A stretch of 44,648 nt of DNA. It comes from Chloroflexota bacterium (GTDB lineage Bacteria > Chloroflexota > Dehalococcoidia > DSTF01 > RBG-16-68-14). The position numbers and the translations under genes are program-made. The notes beneath the pieces are model-generated. The model was not told where the DNA came from. It worked only from the letters and a program-made list of their open reading frames with translations, and did no database searches. Each line of letters opens with the position of its first letter. Positions within the stretch are counted from its first letter, which is position 1. The stretch is taken from positions 1 to 44,648 of the forward strand of contig JADFKB010000009.1 in assembly GCA_022565155.1 (NCBI GenBank), read 5' to 3'. This document shows, in pieces, positions 7,394 through 14,236 of this stretch.

Positions 7394-8230
7394 ATGAGGT
7401 GCAGTTTGCCCCGTTCCAGCGCCAAGAAGACACCCCGCACTGCGAAGGCGAAGCCTCCGGCAGAGACCGGCAAGGCCGCTAATTCCGACAACGACAAGTA
7501 CTACCTGAGCAGCGATCTCACTGAAGTGGTGCAGGATTACATGCCGCTGGTACGGCACGCGGTGAATCGCATCGCCGTGGGCTCCTCCAGCGCCGGCATC
7601 CTCCAGTACGAGGACATGCTCAGCTACGGCGTCCAGGGCCTGATCGAGGCCTTTCACGCCTACGATCCCGGCCGCGGCGCTAAGTTTTCGACCTATGCAT
7701 TGCCGCGCATCCGCGGCGCTATCCTAGACGCGCTGCGGGCGGCCCACCCACTGCCGCGCTCGCTACAAAAGTTCTCCAGCGATATGGAGCACGCGAGCGC
7801 CACGCTCCGTACCGGCCTGGGCCGCACGCCCACCAAGACGGAGTTAGCGAAAGAGATGGGTCTCTCCCAAGAGGAGTTTCTCTCCACGATGCGCACGAGC
7901 AACATCCGTGTGGTATCTCTGGACGGCCTGGCGGATACGGCCGTGAACGGCAATACGGAAAAGCTCTTGGAGATGGCGGACGACGACCCGGGCGTCGATC
8001 CCGATTCGATGGCGCAGGACACCATGGTGCGGCGTCTGCTGCACCAGGCCGTCGATACGCTGCCAGAGCGGGAGCGCACCATCGTCAACCTCTACTACAT
8101 GCGCGCGCAGTCGCTCAAGAGCATTGGCAAGGCGCTCGGCATCTCCGAATCGCGCGCCTCCCAGCTTCGGCATCGGGCCATCCGCCGCCTGCGCACCGCG
8201 CTCAACGAAGAGTTGAGCGACGCCGCCTAG
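7394..8230 (+). CDS. Sigma-70 family factor, FliA/WhiG/SigB type
   Basis: About 278 residues from ATG 7394; no Shine-Dalgarno is visible and the frame is open upstream, so the start is uncertain. Region 2: YMPLVRHAVNRIAVG...YEDMLSYGVQGLIEAFHAYDPGRGAKFSTYALPRIRGAILDALR. Region 3: LGRTPTKTELAKEMGLSQEEF. Region 4: LPERERTIVNLYYMRAQSLKSIGKALGISESRASQLRHRAIRRLR, a complete helix-turn-helix. This is the alternative-sigma class used for motility, sporulation or stress regulons. No flagellar gene is in the window, so the regulon is open. The N-terminal Lys/Ala-rich stretch (~1-35) looks disordered. Confidence 0.9.
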   Translation: MRCSLPRSSAKKTPRTAKAKPPAETGKAANSDNDKYYLSSDLTEVVQDYMPLVRHAVNRIAVGSSSAGILQYEDMLSYGVQGLIEAFHAYDPGRGAKFSTYALPRIRGAILDALRAAHPLPRSLQKFSSDMEHASATLRTGLGRTPTKTELAKEMGLSQEEFLSTMRTSNIRVVSLDGLADTAVNGNTEKLLEMADDDPGVDPDSMAQDTMVRRLLHQAVDTLPERERTIVNLYYMRAQSLKSIGKALGISESRASQLRHRAIRRLRTALNEELSDAA

Positions 8231-8377
8231 CCTCTCGTAGCCGCCCGGCCTACCCGCGTACCCCTGGAGCCCGCCCGCGCGAGCGCGTATCAACGATGTC
8301 AATATCAGGGCCGCCGCGCCGCCTACCGAGGGCGTTCCCCGAAGGTCGCCGGTGCGGCTTCCGGATATGCTTTCTCC

Positions 8378-9403
8378 ATGAGTGAAGATCGCCCGTTACG
8401 CGTGGCCTTGCTGGGTCACGGCAGTCGCGCCGATCGATGGGCTTCGGCTCTCCTCGGCCGCGCAGAGGTCTCTCCGCTGCCTGAGCTGCCGTCATCCGCT
8501 ATCGACGCCGTCATCCTCGCCCCGGGCACGATCGACCCGTTCGCGCGGGCGAGAGAAGCGCTTCTAGCAGATGTGCCGGTGCTCTACGCCGCGCCGTTCC
8601 TGCTTAGCCCGTGGCAGGCAGACGTTCTCGATGGGCTGAGCCGCCGCCAGAAGCGGCTCCTGTGCTTCGTGGAGCCGTTCCAGTATCGGCGGGGCTTTGC
8701 CTTCATGCAGCGCCTCCTAGAGGGCCGAGAGCCGTTCTGGCGACCACTGTACCTGCGCTCGACCTGTGTTGTCCAGCCCGGCCACCCGGCGCGCCTGGAC
8801 GATCTGGCGACCGAGGAGCTGGCGGTCTGCGATCGCCTGCTGGACGGCAGGCCCACGCACGTCATCGCATCCGCCGCCCGGCGCGACGAAGCGGGGGAAG
8901 TGGTTGCCGCGTTCCTGACCGTGCAGTACAGCAGCGGCCCAGTCGTCCATTACACAATCAGCCTGGCGGAGGCAACCAGCGTTCGGCAGCTCGTAGCCGT
9001 CACGCCCGAGCGAACGCTGGTGATGGACGAGCTGGACCCCGCCGCCTCCTTGCGCATAGCCGGCGGCAGGGAACAAGAGGCCTTTGGCGAGGGACAGGCG
9101 CAACGTGCGGGGAGAGAGAACGCGCTCGCGCCGGCCGGCCCGGATGTCGTTGTTGAAGAAGTGAAGCGCTTCCTGCGCGCTGTCGCCGCTGGCGAACGCG
9201 CGTCCGGCAACAGCGATCGCTGGGTGCGCGTCGCGAGCGTCTGGTGGGCGGCCAGGCAATCGATGAGCTTCGGCGGCCAGATCGATGTGCCGTCGCCGAA
9301 GCTGGCAGATACAACACCGCCGCCCCTCACAGTGATCGAGGGCGGCGGCGGATCCACCGAGGCGGGCCGTATCCGGCCGCCGCTAACAGTGGTTGCCCGT
9401 TAG
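8378..9403 (+). CDS. Gfo/Idh/MocA-like oxidoreductase, divergent
   Basis: 341 residues. The N-terminal strand-loop-helix VALLGHGSRADRWASALLG replaces the usual GxGxxG dinucleotide motif (GHGSRA), followed by IDAVILAPG and AREALLADVPVLYAAPF, as in Gfo/Idh/MocA proteins. The middle contains FVEPFQYRRGFAFMQRLL and the C-terminal half has the expected beta-sheet region. The usual EKP motif is not evident. It is probably an NAD(P)-fold protein with altered or lost activity. ATG 8378 is the start. Its stop overlaps the convergent csrA stop by four bases. Confidence 0.65.
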   Translation: MSEDRPLRVALLGHGSRADRWASALLGRAEVSPLPELPSSAIDAVILAPGTIDPFARAREALLADVPVLYAAPFLLSPWQADVLDGLSRRQKRLLCFVEPFQYRRGFAFMQRLLEGREPFWRPLYLRSTCVVQPGHPARLDDLATEELAVCDRLLDGRPTHVIASAARRDEAGEVVAAFLTVQYSSGPVVHYTISLAEATSVRQLVAVTPERTLVMDELDPAASLRIAGGREQEAFGEGQAQRAGRENALAPAGPDVVVEEVKRFLRAVAAGERASGNSDRWVRVASVWWAARQSMSFGGQIDVPSPKLADTTPPPLTVIEGGGGSTEAGRIRPPLTVVAR

Positions 9404-9642
9404 CTCTGTTCCTTTGCTGTAGTAACGCTCGGCGTTGTTGATACGTCGCAGTTGCCTTTGGCTCCGTCTTCCTCAGCGTCGGCCTTCTCTTCCCGCTCCA
9501 GCAACTCCTGGCGCAATATGGGGATCTCCCTGGGAGCGTCGATGCCGATCTTCACGCGGTCACGTTCCACGCCGAGAACGCGAATGTAGATGTTGCCTGC
9601 GATGACGATTCCCTGGTCGATCTTCCGTGTGAGAACTAGCAT
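9400..9642 (-). CDS. csrA: Carbon storage regulator CsrA
   Basis: 80 residues. The start MLVLTRKIDQGIVIAGNIYI and the segments VLGVERDRVKIGIDAPREIPILRQEL are diagnostic of CsrA, a homodimeric RNA-binding protein that recognises GGA in leader hairpins and blocks or enhances translation. The conserved tail is extended by ~25 acidic/polar residues. ATG 9642 is chosen because AAGGAG lies 6 nt upstream and CsrA always begins MLVL. It lies 154 bp downstream of the two-component operon on the same strand, and may be its last gene. No fliW-like gene is in view. Confidence 0.95.
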   Translation of the reverse strand: MLVLTRKIDQGIVIAGNIYIRVLGVERDRVKIGIDAPREIPILRQELLEREEKADAEEDGAKGNCDVSTTPSVTTAKEQS

Positions 9643-9796
9643 CTGTCTCTCCTTGCGTCCCGGCGCCACGGCGAATGAGAGCCGTTGCTTCCCACCCCGG
9701 CAACCGTGAAATCGACGGCGGGGCTTTAGCTCCGCTCGTCCATCGCTATTGATATATCGGCAGGAGAGAGGCAGACCTGAGGGGTGGGGGGAGACG

Positions 9797-10183
9797 TTAG
9801 CTGGCGGCGGGCGCCGGCGCTTCCTCCAATAGCTCTGCGATCTGCGCCGTAAGTGCGCGGGGACTAAACGGCTTTTCGATGCAGCCTTGTGCGCCGGCAG
9901 TCTGAGCGGCGCCTCGTTTTGTGTGCTGAGCCATGCCGGTGAGCAGGAGAACGGGGATGTCCGCCGTCGCCGGCGCTTCTTTCAATCGCCTACATACTTC
10001 CGTACCGCTTAGCTGTGGCAGGGCAAGATCTAGCAGGACGAGATCTGGCCGTTCGCGCCGGGCCGTTTCGAGCGCGCTGGGACCGTCGGCAGCTTCTAAG
10101 AGCCGGTAGCCTCTTCCGTCCAGGGCGGCGCGCACCAGCCTGCGAATCGTCGGTTCGTCATCGACGATGAGGATGCTCTTCAC
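9797..10183 (-). CDS. Single-domain response regulator (CheY-like)
   Basis: 128 residues, a receiver domain only. Acidic pocket DDEP at 8-11, phosphoacceptor Asp52 in LVLLDLALP, the Thr switch in LLLTGMA, and Lys in CIEKPF. Start GTG 10183 overlaps the kinase stop (GTGA) and has GAGGAGG 4 nt upstream, so it is translationally coupled to the kinase and is its likely partner. Having no output domain, it probably acts by protein contact or in a phosphorelay. The frame continues upstream but only inside the kinase gene. Confidence 0.9.
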   Translation of the reverse strand: MKSILIVDDEPTIRRLVRAALDGRGYRLLEAADGPSALETARRERPDLVLLDLALPQLSGTEVCRRLKEAPATADIPVLLLTGMAQHTKRGAAQTAGAQGCIEKPFSPRALTAQIAELLEEAPAPAAS

Positions 10184-11448
10184 GCGGCCTCCTCCTCGGT
10201 CGATGTTAGGCAGAATCCGAGCGCGCTTCCCTCGCCGGCACGGCTGACAGCCCAGAGGCTGCCGTGGTGCGCATCGATGATCGCCCGGGCGATCGAGAGC
10301 CCGAGGCCGCTGCCGAGTGGCGCGCGCTCGCGCGATGCGTCGGCGCGATAGAACGGCTGAAAGGCGTGGGTTAGTTCGTCGCTCGTCATCCCGAAGCCGT
10401 GGTCGCGCACGGCCACCGAGACGTTTGGACGGCACGCATCCCCCGGGCCGCCATGATCTGCCTGCGGTTCATGAGACTCGGGCGCCAGGCAGCGATGCGC
10501 CACCTCTACCTCCACCGGCGAGCCTGCTGGCGAGTAGTCGAGCGCGTTGCGCAGCAGGTTGGTCACCACCTGGGCCAGCTTGTCGCCGTCGGCCACCACC
10601 GCCGGCGCGTGCTCGATGACCAGTTGGACGCGCTGGTCTTCGCCATCGAGCAGCCTGACAACACGCGAGACGACATCTACCACGTGAATGGGCGCCGGCT
10701 TGAGCTGTACTGATCCATCGCCCATGCGGCTGATATCGAGCATCTCTTCGATCAGCGTGGCCAACCGCACCGCCTCGGTGTTCATCAGATGCAGCCAATC
10801 GCGCTGGACGTCTGGCGGTGCCTCGCCGGAGAGCAGTAGCTCCGTGAAGCCCTGCAGCGCTGTGAGCGGTGTGCGGATCTCATGCGAGGCGATCGACACG
10901 AACTCGCGCTGGAGCCGCTCGGCCCGCAGTCGCAGCAGTACGACGGCCAGCGGCTGGCAGACGGCGGCGACGAGCGCGACGTGGTCGTCGCGGAATCTGC
11001 CGGTCTGCTCGCGGCCGGCGATTACTGCCCCTAGCTGCGAATTTTGTGCGGCGAGCGGCATCGCCAGCGCCGAGTTGCAGATATCTCCGGCGGGCGGTGT
11101 CCACGTTCCGTTGCGTTGAGGCGTTTGGCTCTGAGCCGCTGCGGTCGCCAGAGCGTCCTCAGTCGCCTCCTCCGCAGGTATCAGGGCAACGTTGCCGCCG
11201 CTCCAGTAGGCACGGCAGCGCGGCGCATCGCCGTCGTTCGTGTTGAGGTAGACGGCGACGGCATCGACTTGCAGGAGCGAAGCGATGGCGTTGATGGAGA
11301 CTTCGAGTAGGGTTGACTCATCGTTCTGGCTGAAGATGCGGAGGGCGGCGCGGCTGAGCGCCCGCTCCTGCGCGGCCATGCGCAGGAGCGTGGGGTTCGT
11401 CGCGATTTGGGGTAACGCGGATTGGGAGTTGGCGGTGACGCTCGACAT
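10180..11448 (-). CDS. Soluble GAF-domain sensor histidine kinase
   Basis: 422 residues with no transmembrane segment. Residues ~35-180 form a GAF sensor (FSQNDESTLLEVSINAIASLLQVDAVAVYL..., HVALVAAVCQPLAVVLLRLRAERLQ). HisKA: FVSIASHEIRTPLTALQGF, phospho-His about residue 189. HATPase: N box DKLAQVVTNLLRNALDY, G1 RDHGFGM, G2 GSGLGLSIA. It autophosphorylates in the cytosol in response to a signal bound by GAF, and should pass phosphate to the coupled receiver gene and perhaps to the NarL-type regulator upstream in the same operon. Confidence 0.93.
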   Translation of the reverse strand: MSSVTANSQSALPQIATNPTLLRMAAQERALSRAALRIFSQNDESTLLEVSINAIASLLQVDAVAVYLNTNDGDAPRCRAYWSGGNVALIPAEEATEDALATAAAQSQTPQRNGTWTPPAGDICNSALAMPLAAQNSQLGAVIAGREQTGRFRDDHVALVAAVCQPLAVVLLRLRAERLQREFVSIASHEIRTPLTALQGFTELLLSGEAPPDVQRDWLHLMNTEAVRLATLIEEMLDISRMGDGSVQLKPAPIHVVDVVSRVVRLLDGEDQRVQLVIEHAPAVVADGDKLAQVVTNLLRNALDYSPAGSPVEVEVAHRCLAPESHEPQADHGGPGDACRPNVSVAVRDHGFGMTSDELTHAFQPFYRADASRERAPLGSGLGLSIARAIIDAHHGSLWAVSRAGEGSALGFCLTSTEEEAA

Positions 11449-11496
11449 GGGCTGGTTGCTGCTGCTCAGACTGTCGGCGTCGCTGGCAGCGCTCGA

Positions 11497-11838
11497 TTAG
11501 CCGGCGCTTGCGCTCTGGTTGGGGTATGCATCCTCGGAAGGAGCGCCCGGGTCTTGCTCCGGCTCGTTATCTAGCTTGAGCTGGCCGACCGTCCGTTTGA
11601 GGGTGATGTTTGCCGTTCGCAGCACCTCCCGGGCCTTGGTCTCCGCGCCGACGTCGCGACAGGCGCAGTAGGCGGCGAAGATCGCCTTGTCCAGCAGCCT
11701 GAGTCCCTGGCCGTTCAGCTCATCCTCATGGGCGTGGCGCAGGCGCAGCAGCCGGCGCAGACGTTGGGTATAGATCGCTCGTAGCGAATCGGGACTCGAC
11801 TCTCTGATAGAGGGCGCGGCGGATGGTAACGATTCCAT
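11497..11838 (-). CDS. Small helical protein in the two-component operon
   Basis: 113 residues from ATG 11838, which has GGAG 8 nt upstream (a TTG at 11844 is too close). The centre is helical and basic (SLRAIYTQRLRRLLRLRHAHEDELNGQGLRLLDKAIFAAYCACRDVG); the tail is acidic and probably disordered. No family is recognised. It sits 27 bp after the NarL-type regulator and 48 bp before the kinase, so it is co-transcribed and may modulate the signalling pair. Confidence 0.7.
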   Translation of the reverse strand: MESLPSAAPSIRESSPDSLRAIYTQRLRRLLRLRHAHEDELNGQGLRLLDKAIFAAYCACRDVGAETKAREVLRTANITLKRTVGQLKLDNEPEQDPGAPSEDAYPNQSASAG

Positions 11839-11865
11839 GATCAACGCTCCGGAGCCTCTGCCGCG

Positions 11866-12645
11866 CTAGCTGGCCTCCATCTCCTTCTCGGGGACGTCAG
11901 GCGGCGCGTCCAGGCCAACCAGGCCCTTGCGCAGCGCGTAGCGGATCAGGTCCGTGCGGTTGCGGGCGTGGAGCTTGCTCATGATGTGGGCCTTGTGCGC
12001 CTCTACCGTCTTGACGCTGATGAAGAGCTCTTGCGCTATGCGCTGGTTGGAGAACCCTTCGGCGATGAGCTGCAGCACCTCGCGCTCGCGGCTAGTGAGC
12101 AAGTCATAGCCGATCTTGCTGTCTTCGTTCTTCGCCTGCCACAGGTACTGGTTGACGGCGTCGCCTTCTGAGATGGCGGAGCTGAAGTAGGTGTTCCCTC
12201 GGTGGACAGATTGAATGCCCAGGATTAGCTCTTCCGTATCGGAGCGCTTCACCACGTAGCCGGAGGCCCCGGCACGGAGAGCGGAGATGATCTGCTCGTC
12301 TTCCATGTAGCCGGTGAGGATGAGCACGCGGGTCTTGGGCGCGCGCTTGCGGATCTGGCGGGTCGCCTCCAGGCCGTTCAGGCCGGGCATCACCATGTCC
12401 ATCAGCACCACGTCCGGCATCAGCTTCTCGGTCGCCGAGACCGCTTCGCGGCCGCTCGACGCGTCACCGACGACTTCGATCTCGTTGTGCGCTTCCAGTA
12501 GATAGCGGAGCGCCTGGCGCAGGATCGCATGGTCATCGACGATGAGGACGCGGATTCGTTGGCCGCCGGCTCTCGTCCATCCCGGCCGTGCGGCAGCTTC
12601 GCGTGCTCGGCTGGAGGGTACTTTTGCGGAGTCGTTGGACTGCAT
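11866..12645 (-). CDS. NarL/FixJ-family response regulator
   Basis: 259 residues. A ~30-residue basic, Ala-rich N-terminal extension precedes a complete receiver (VLIVDDHAILRQALRYLL, phosphoacceptor in VVLMDMVMPGLNGLEA about residue 84, ILTGYMEDEQ, GYVVKRSD) and a C-terminal LuxR-type helix-turn-helix (LTSREREVLQLIAEGFSNQRIAQELFISVKTVEAHKAHIMSKL). Such proteins dimerise on inverted repeats, often near -42, to activate sigma-70 promoters. The repeated TAGGG-N4-CCCTA element in this window, one copy 0.4 kb upstream, is a plausible target (inference). First gene of a four-gene minus-strand operon with the kinase. The upstream strand contains TATAACATTATA, a possible -10 region. Confidence 0.94.
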   Translation of the reverse strand: MQSNDSAKVPSSRAREAAARPGWTRAGGQRIRVLIVDDHAILRQALRYLLEAHNEIEVVGDASSGREAVSATEKLMPDVVLMDMVMPGLNGLEATRQIRKRAPKTRVLILTGYMEDEQIISALRAGASGYVVKRSDTEELILGIQSVHRGNTYFSSAISEGDAVNQYLWQAKNEDSKIGYDLLTSREREVLQLIAEGFSNQRIAQELFISVKTVEAHKAHIMSKLHARNRTDLIRYALRKGLVGLDAPPDVPEKEMEAS

Positions 12646-12758
12646 GCTGTGCGCTCCTTCGCTTGCTGAATCCTGACCGATTGGTCTACTCCTGCGGCGA
12701 CGCTACCATACCGTTCTCTTGTTGACAAGCAGCATGCGTCGCCTGGTTTCCTATAATG

Positions 12759-12977
12759 TTATACGTTCGCGTATTCTCCCAGAGATGCGACTGCCATCGG
12801 GCGAATCGGGCGGCTCCGGTCGAGCTCTTCAAACTCTGTGACGGCTTCCGTGAACTCCAGCCCGGACGGGTAGCTCCTCTGCGCGCCGCAACGGCGGCAG
12901 ACGCCGTGAACGGTCTGCATGTTCGGCTCGCCAAGCATCCAGCGGTGGATGCAGCTGTTCGACTGGTACGATCCCAT
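12759..12977 (-). CDS. Small zinc-ribbon protein
   Basis: 72 residues from ATG 12977, set by GAGGAG 7 nt upstream; the frame extends upstream but only into the promoter. The N-terminal half has a CxH...CxxC pattern (SCIHRWMLGEPNMQTVHGVCRRCGAQRSYP), a likely single zinc site; the rest is short and acidic (LEFTEAVTEFEELDRS). The family is not recognised beyond a zinc-ribbon fold. Its promoter is the strongest copy of the TAGGG operator-promoter. Confidence 0.72.
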   Translation of the reverse strand: MGSYQSNSCIHRWMLGEPNMQTVHGVCRRCGAQRSYPSGLEFTEAVTEFEELDRSRPIRPMAVASLGEYANV

Positions 12978-13029
12978 CTTCGTTCTCCTCTCGACTGTCC
13001 TGCCGGTGCAGGTCAGTGCAGGTGAGAGC

Positions 13030-13100
13030 ATCGTACGCAAATGGCAGACCGATCTCTATTAGGGAAACCCCTAATGAATGGGGTGGGAAAACCCTTATTT
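13030..13100 (-). promoter_or_regulatory. Promoter with tandem GGG-N4-CCC operators (copy C)
   Basis: On the minus strand: AAATAAGGGTTTTCCC (13100-13085, identical to copy A), then a perfect TTAGGG-GTTT-CCCTAA inverted repeat (13074-13059), then 24 nt after CCCTA the -10-like TACGAT (13035-13030). Copies A and C also share ATAGAG immediately after the proximal repeat, in the -35 position, and GCG just before the -10. It drives the zinc-ribbon gene with about a 45-nt leader. The rest of the 12978-13258 gap shows no gene. Confidence 0.7.
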
Positions 13101-13258
13101 CCCTTAAGGTATTCGTAGTAACGTTGGGAGTTGTATTTGGCGCTTTGGAAGAGATCGCCTCGCGGCTGCGGAGCGATCGACAGTAGCGGAGGGTGGTTGA
13201 GACGGCGAACTGCCCCATGCGGGACGGGCGTTTCGCGGTGTGGCGCAGCGGCGGGTGG

Positions 13259-13465
13259 CTAGAGCCGGATCTTGCCGTGGGAAGGCTGGCGCCTGCGCTG
13301 CCTGTGTCCGTTCTCTTCCTCCTCCAGCAGCTCAATCGGAGGGGTAGAAACGGCTTCGTGGACGTAGCCACAAGAGAGGCAGGTGCTGTATTGGCCGTAC
13401 CAGTCCCGCTCAGGGATCATGGCGCCGCGACAGCGTGGGCAGTTCCGGGGCATGACAAAGTCCAT
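13259..13465 (-). CDS. Small zinc-ribbon protein (CxxC...CxxC)
   Basis: 68 residues. Two knuckles, NCPRCRGAMI and STCLSCGYVHE, form a typical rubredoxin-like zinc ribbon; the tail is acidic then basic (ELLEEEENGHRQRRRQPSHGK). ATG 13465 has GGAGGAG 7 nt upstream. It is a second short zinc protein within 300 bp of the one at 12759, but the ribbon spacing differs, so a recent duplication is not evident. The function is unknown; such proteins may bind nucleic acid or partner proteins. Confidence 0.75.
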   Translation of the reverse strand: MDFVMPRNCPRCRGAMIPERDWYGQYSTCLSCGYVHEAVSTPPIELLEEEENGHRQRRRQPSHGKIRL

Positions 13466-13769
13466 CAGGGCACTCCTCCTACATTCCTATGCCGTACGGT
13501 GCCCTTCGACTGCCTCCGGGGTTAGCTGACGGGTTCGGGCTGAAAGGCTTTGCCCTACTCGCTGGCGCGAGATTCACCCCAAATTGTGGGTCCCCCGGTC
13601 CTGGCGGATTTGGCAGCCCCGCTCCTTCTGCGGGAGGTGGGTTGTCGGATGCGACGACCCAGTTTGTGATGACAGTAACAGAGTACCACGTTTCCGCCAT
13701 CTGTCAAGGGGTTTGATCAAATCTTTAGGTGCAAACCCTAACGAGCTATCGTTACGATGCAGAGCATTC

Positions 13770-13775
13770 TATAAT
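13770..13775 (+). promoter_or_regulatory. -10 element (TATAAT) for the VOC gene
   Basis: A consensus TATAAT lies 35 bp before the GTG start at 13811. No good -35 is seen 17 bp upstream (TATCGT). The preceding gap, 13466-13769, holds no convincing gene; short frames there are GC-rich noise. AAACCCTAACG just upstream is reminiscent of half of the TAGGG operator but does not fit its spacing. Confidence 0.5.
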
Positions 13776-13810
13776 CCAACGTCTTTCTCATTAGTGTGAA
13801 GGAGCTACCT

Positions 13811-14224
13811 GTGCTGGGAATCAAACGGATGGATCACGTCTGCATGGTGGTGCGGAAGCTGGACGAGCGGCTGCCGATGCTGACGGAGCTGTTCGGTATG
13901 AAGATCGCTGGCCGCTTCGATAACGCCGAGGCCGGCTACAATGGCGTGGCGCTGGATATTCCCGGCGGCGGCGCCCAGTGGGAGTTGCTGGAGCCTGCCG
14001 GCGACGATAGCTTCCTCGCTCGCTTCTTGAGCGAGCGTGGCCCTGGCTTCCACCACGTCACGTTCGAGGTGGAGAGCGTCGACAAGGCAACGAAGGCGAT
14101 GCAGGAGTACGGCTACACGCCCTTCGGCCTCCGCAGCGAAGGCAAATACAAAGAGGTCTACCTGCACCCCCGCGACTCCGGCGGCGTACTGCTCCAGTTT
14201 TTCGAGGGTGGGTTTCAGGCCTGA
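13811..14224 (+). CDS. VOC-family protein (methylmalonyl-CoA epimerase-like)
   Basis: 137 residues from GTG 13811, with AAGGAG 6 nt upstream (a GTG at 13796 overlaps that site). It has the glyoxalase/epimerase fold: MDHVCMVVRKLDERLPMLTELFGMK, then GPGFHHVTFEVESVDKATKAMQEYGY and EVYLHPRDSGGVLLQFFE. The metal ligands expected in this family are visible as DHVC (His), QWELLE (Glu), HHVTF (His) and LLQFFE (Glu). Methylmalonyl-CoA epimerase is the closest guess; a related lyase or dioxygenase is possible. It is convergent with the VWA gene, 12 bp apart. Confidence 0.78.
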   Translation: MLGIKRMDHVCMVVRKLDERLPMLTELFGMKIAGRFDNAEAGYNGVALDIPGGGAQWELLEPAGDDSFLARFLSERGPGFHHVTFEVESVDKATKAMQEYGYTPFGLRSEGKYKEVYLHPRDSGGVLLQFFEGGFQA

Positions 14225-14236
14225 GCGGCGGTCGCG

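Noticed and set aside
12722-12757. Plus-strand promoter TTGACA ... TATAAT
   Set aside because: The spacer is 24 bp, too long, and there is no plus-strand gene downstream.
13726-13742. Fourth TAGGG-type operator (TTTAGG...CCCTAA)
   Set aside because: The arms are 5 nt apart with a mismatch, and the distance to the TATAAT differs from the 24-nt spacing of copies A-C.
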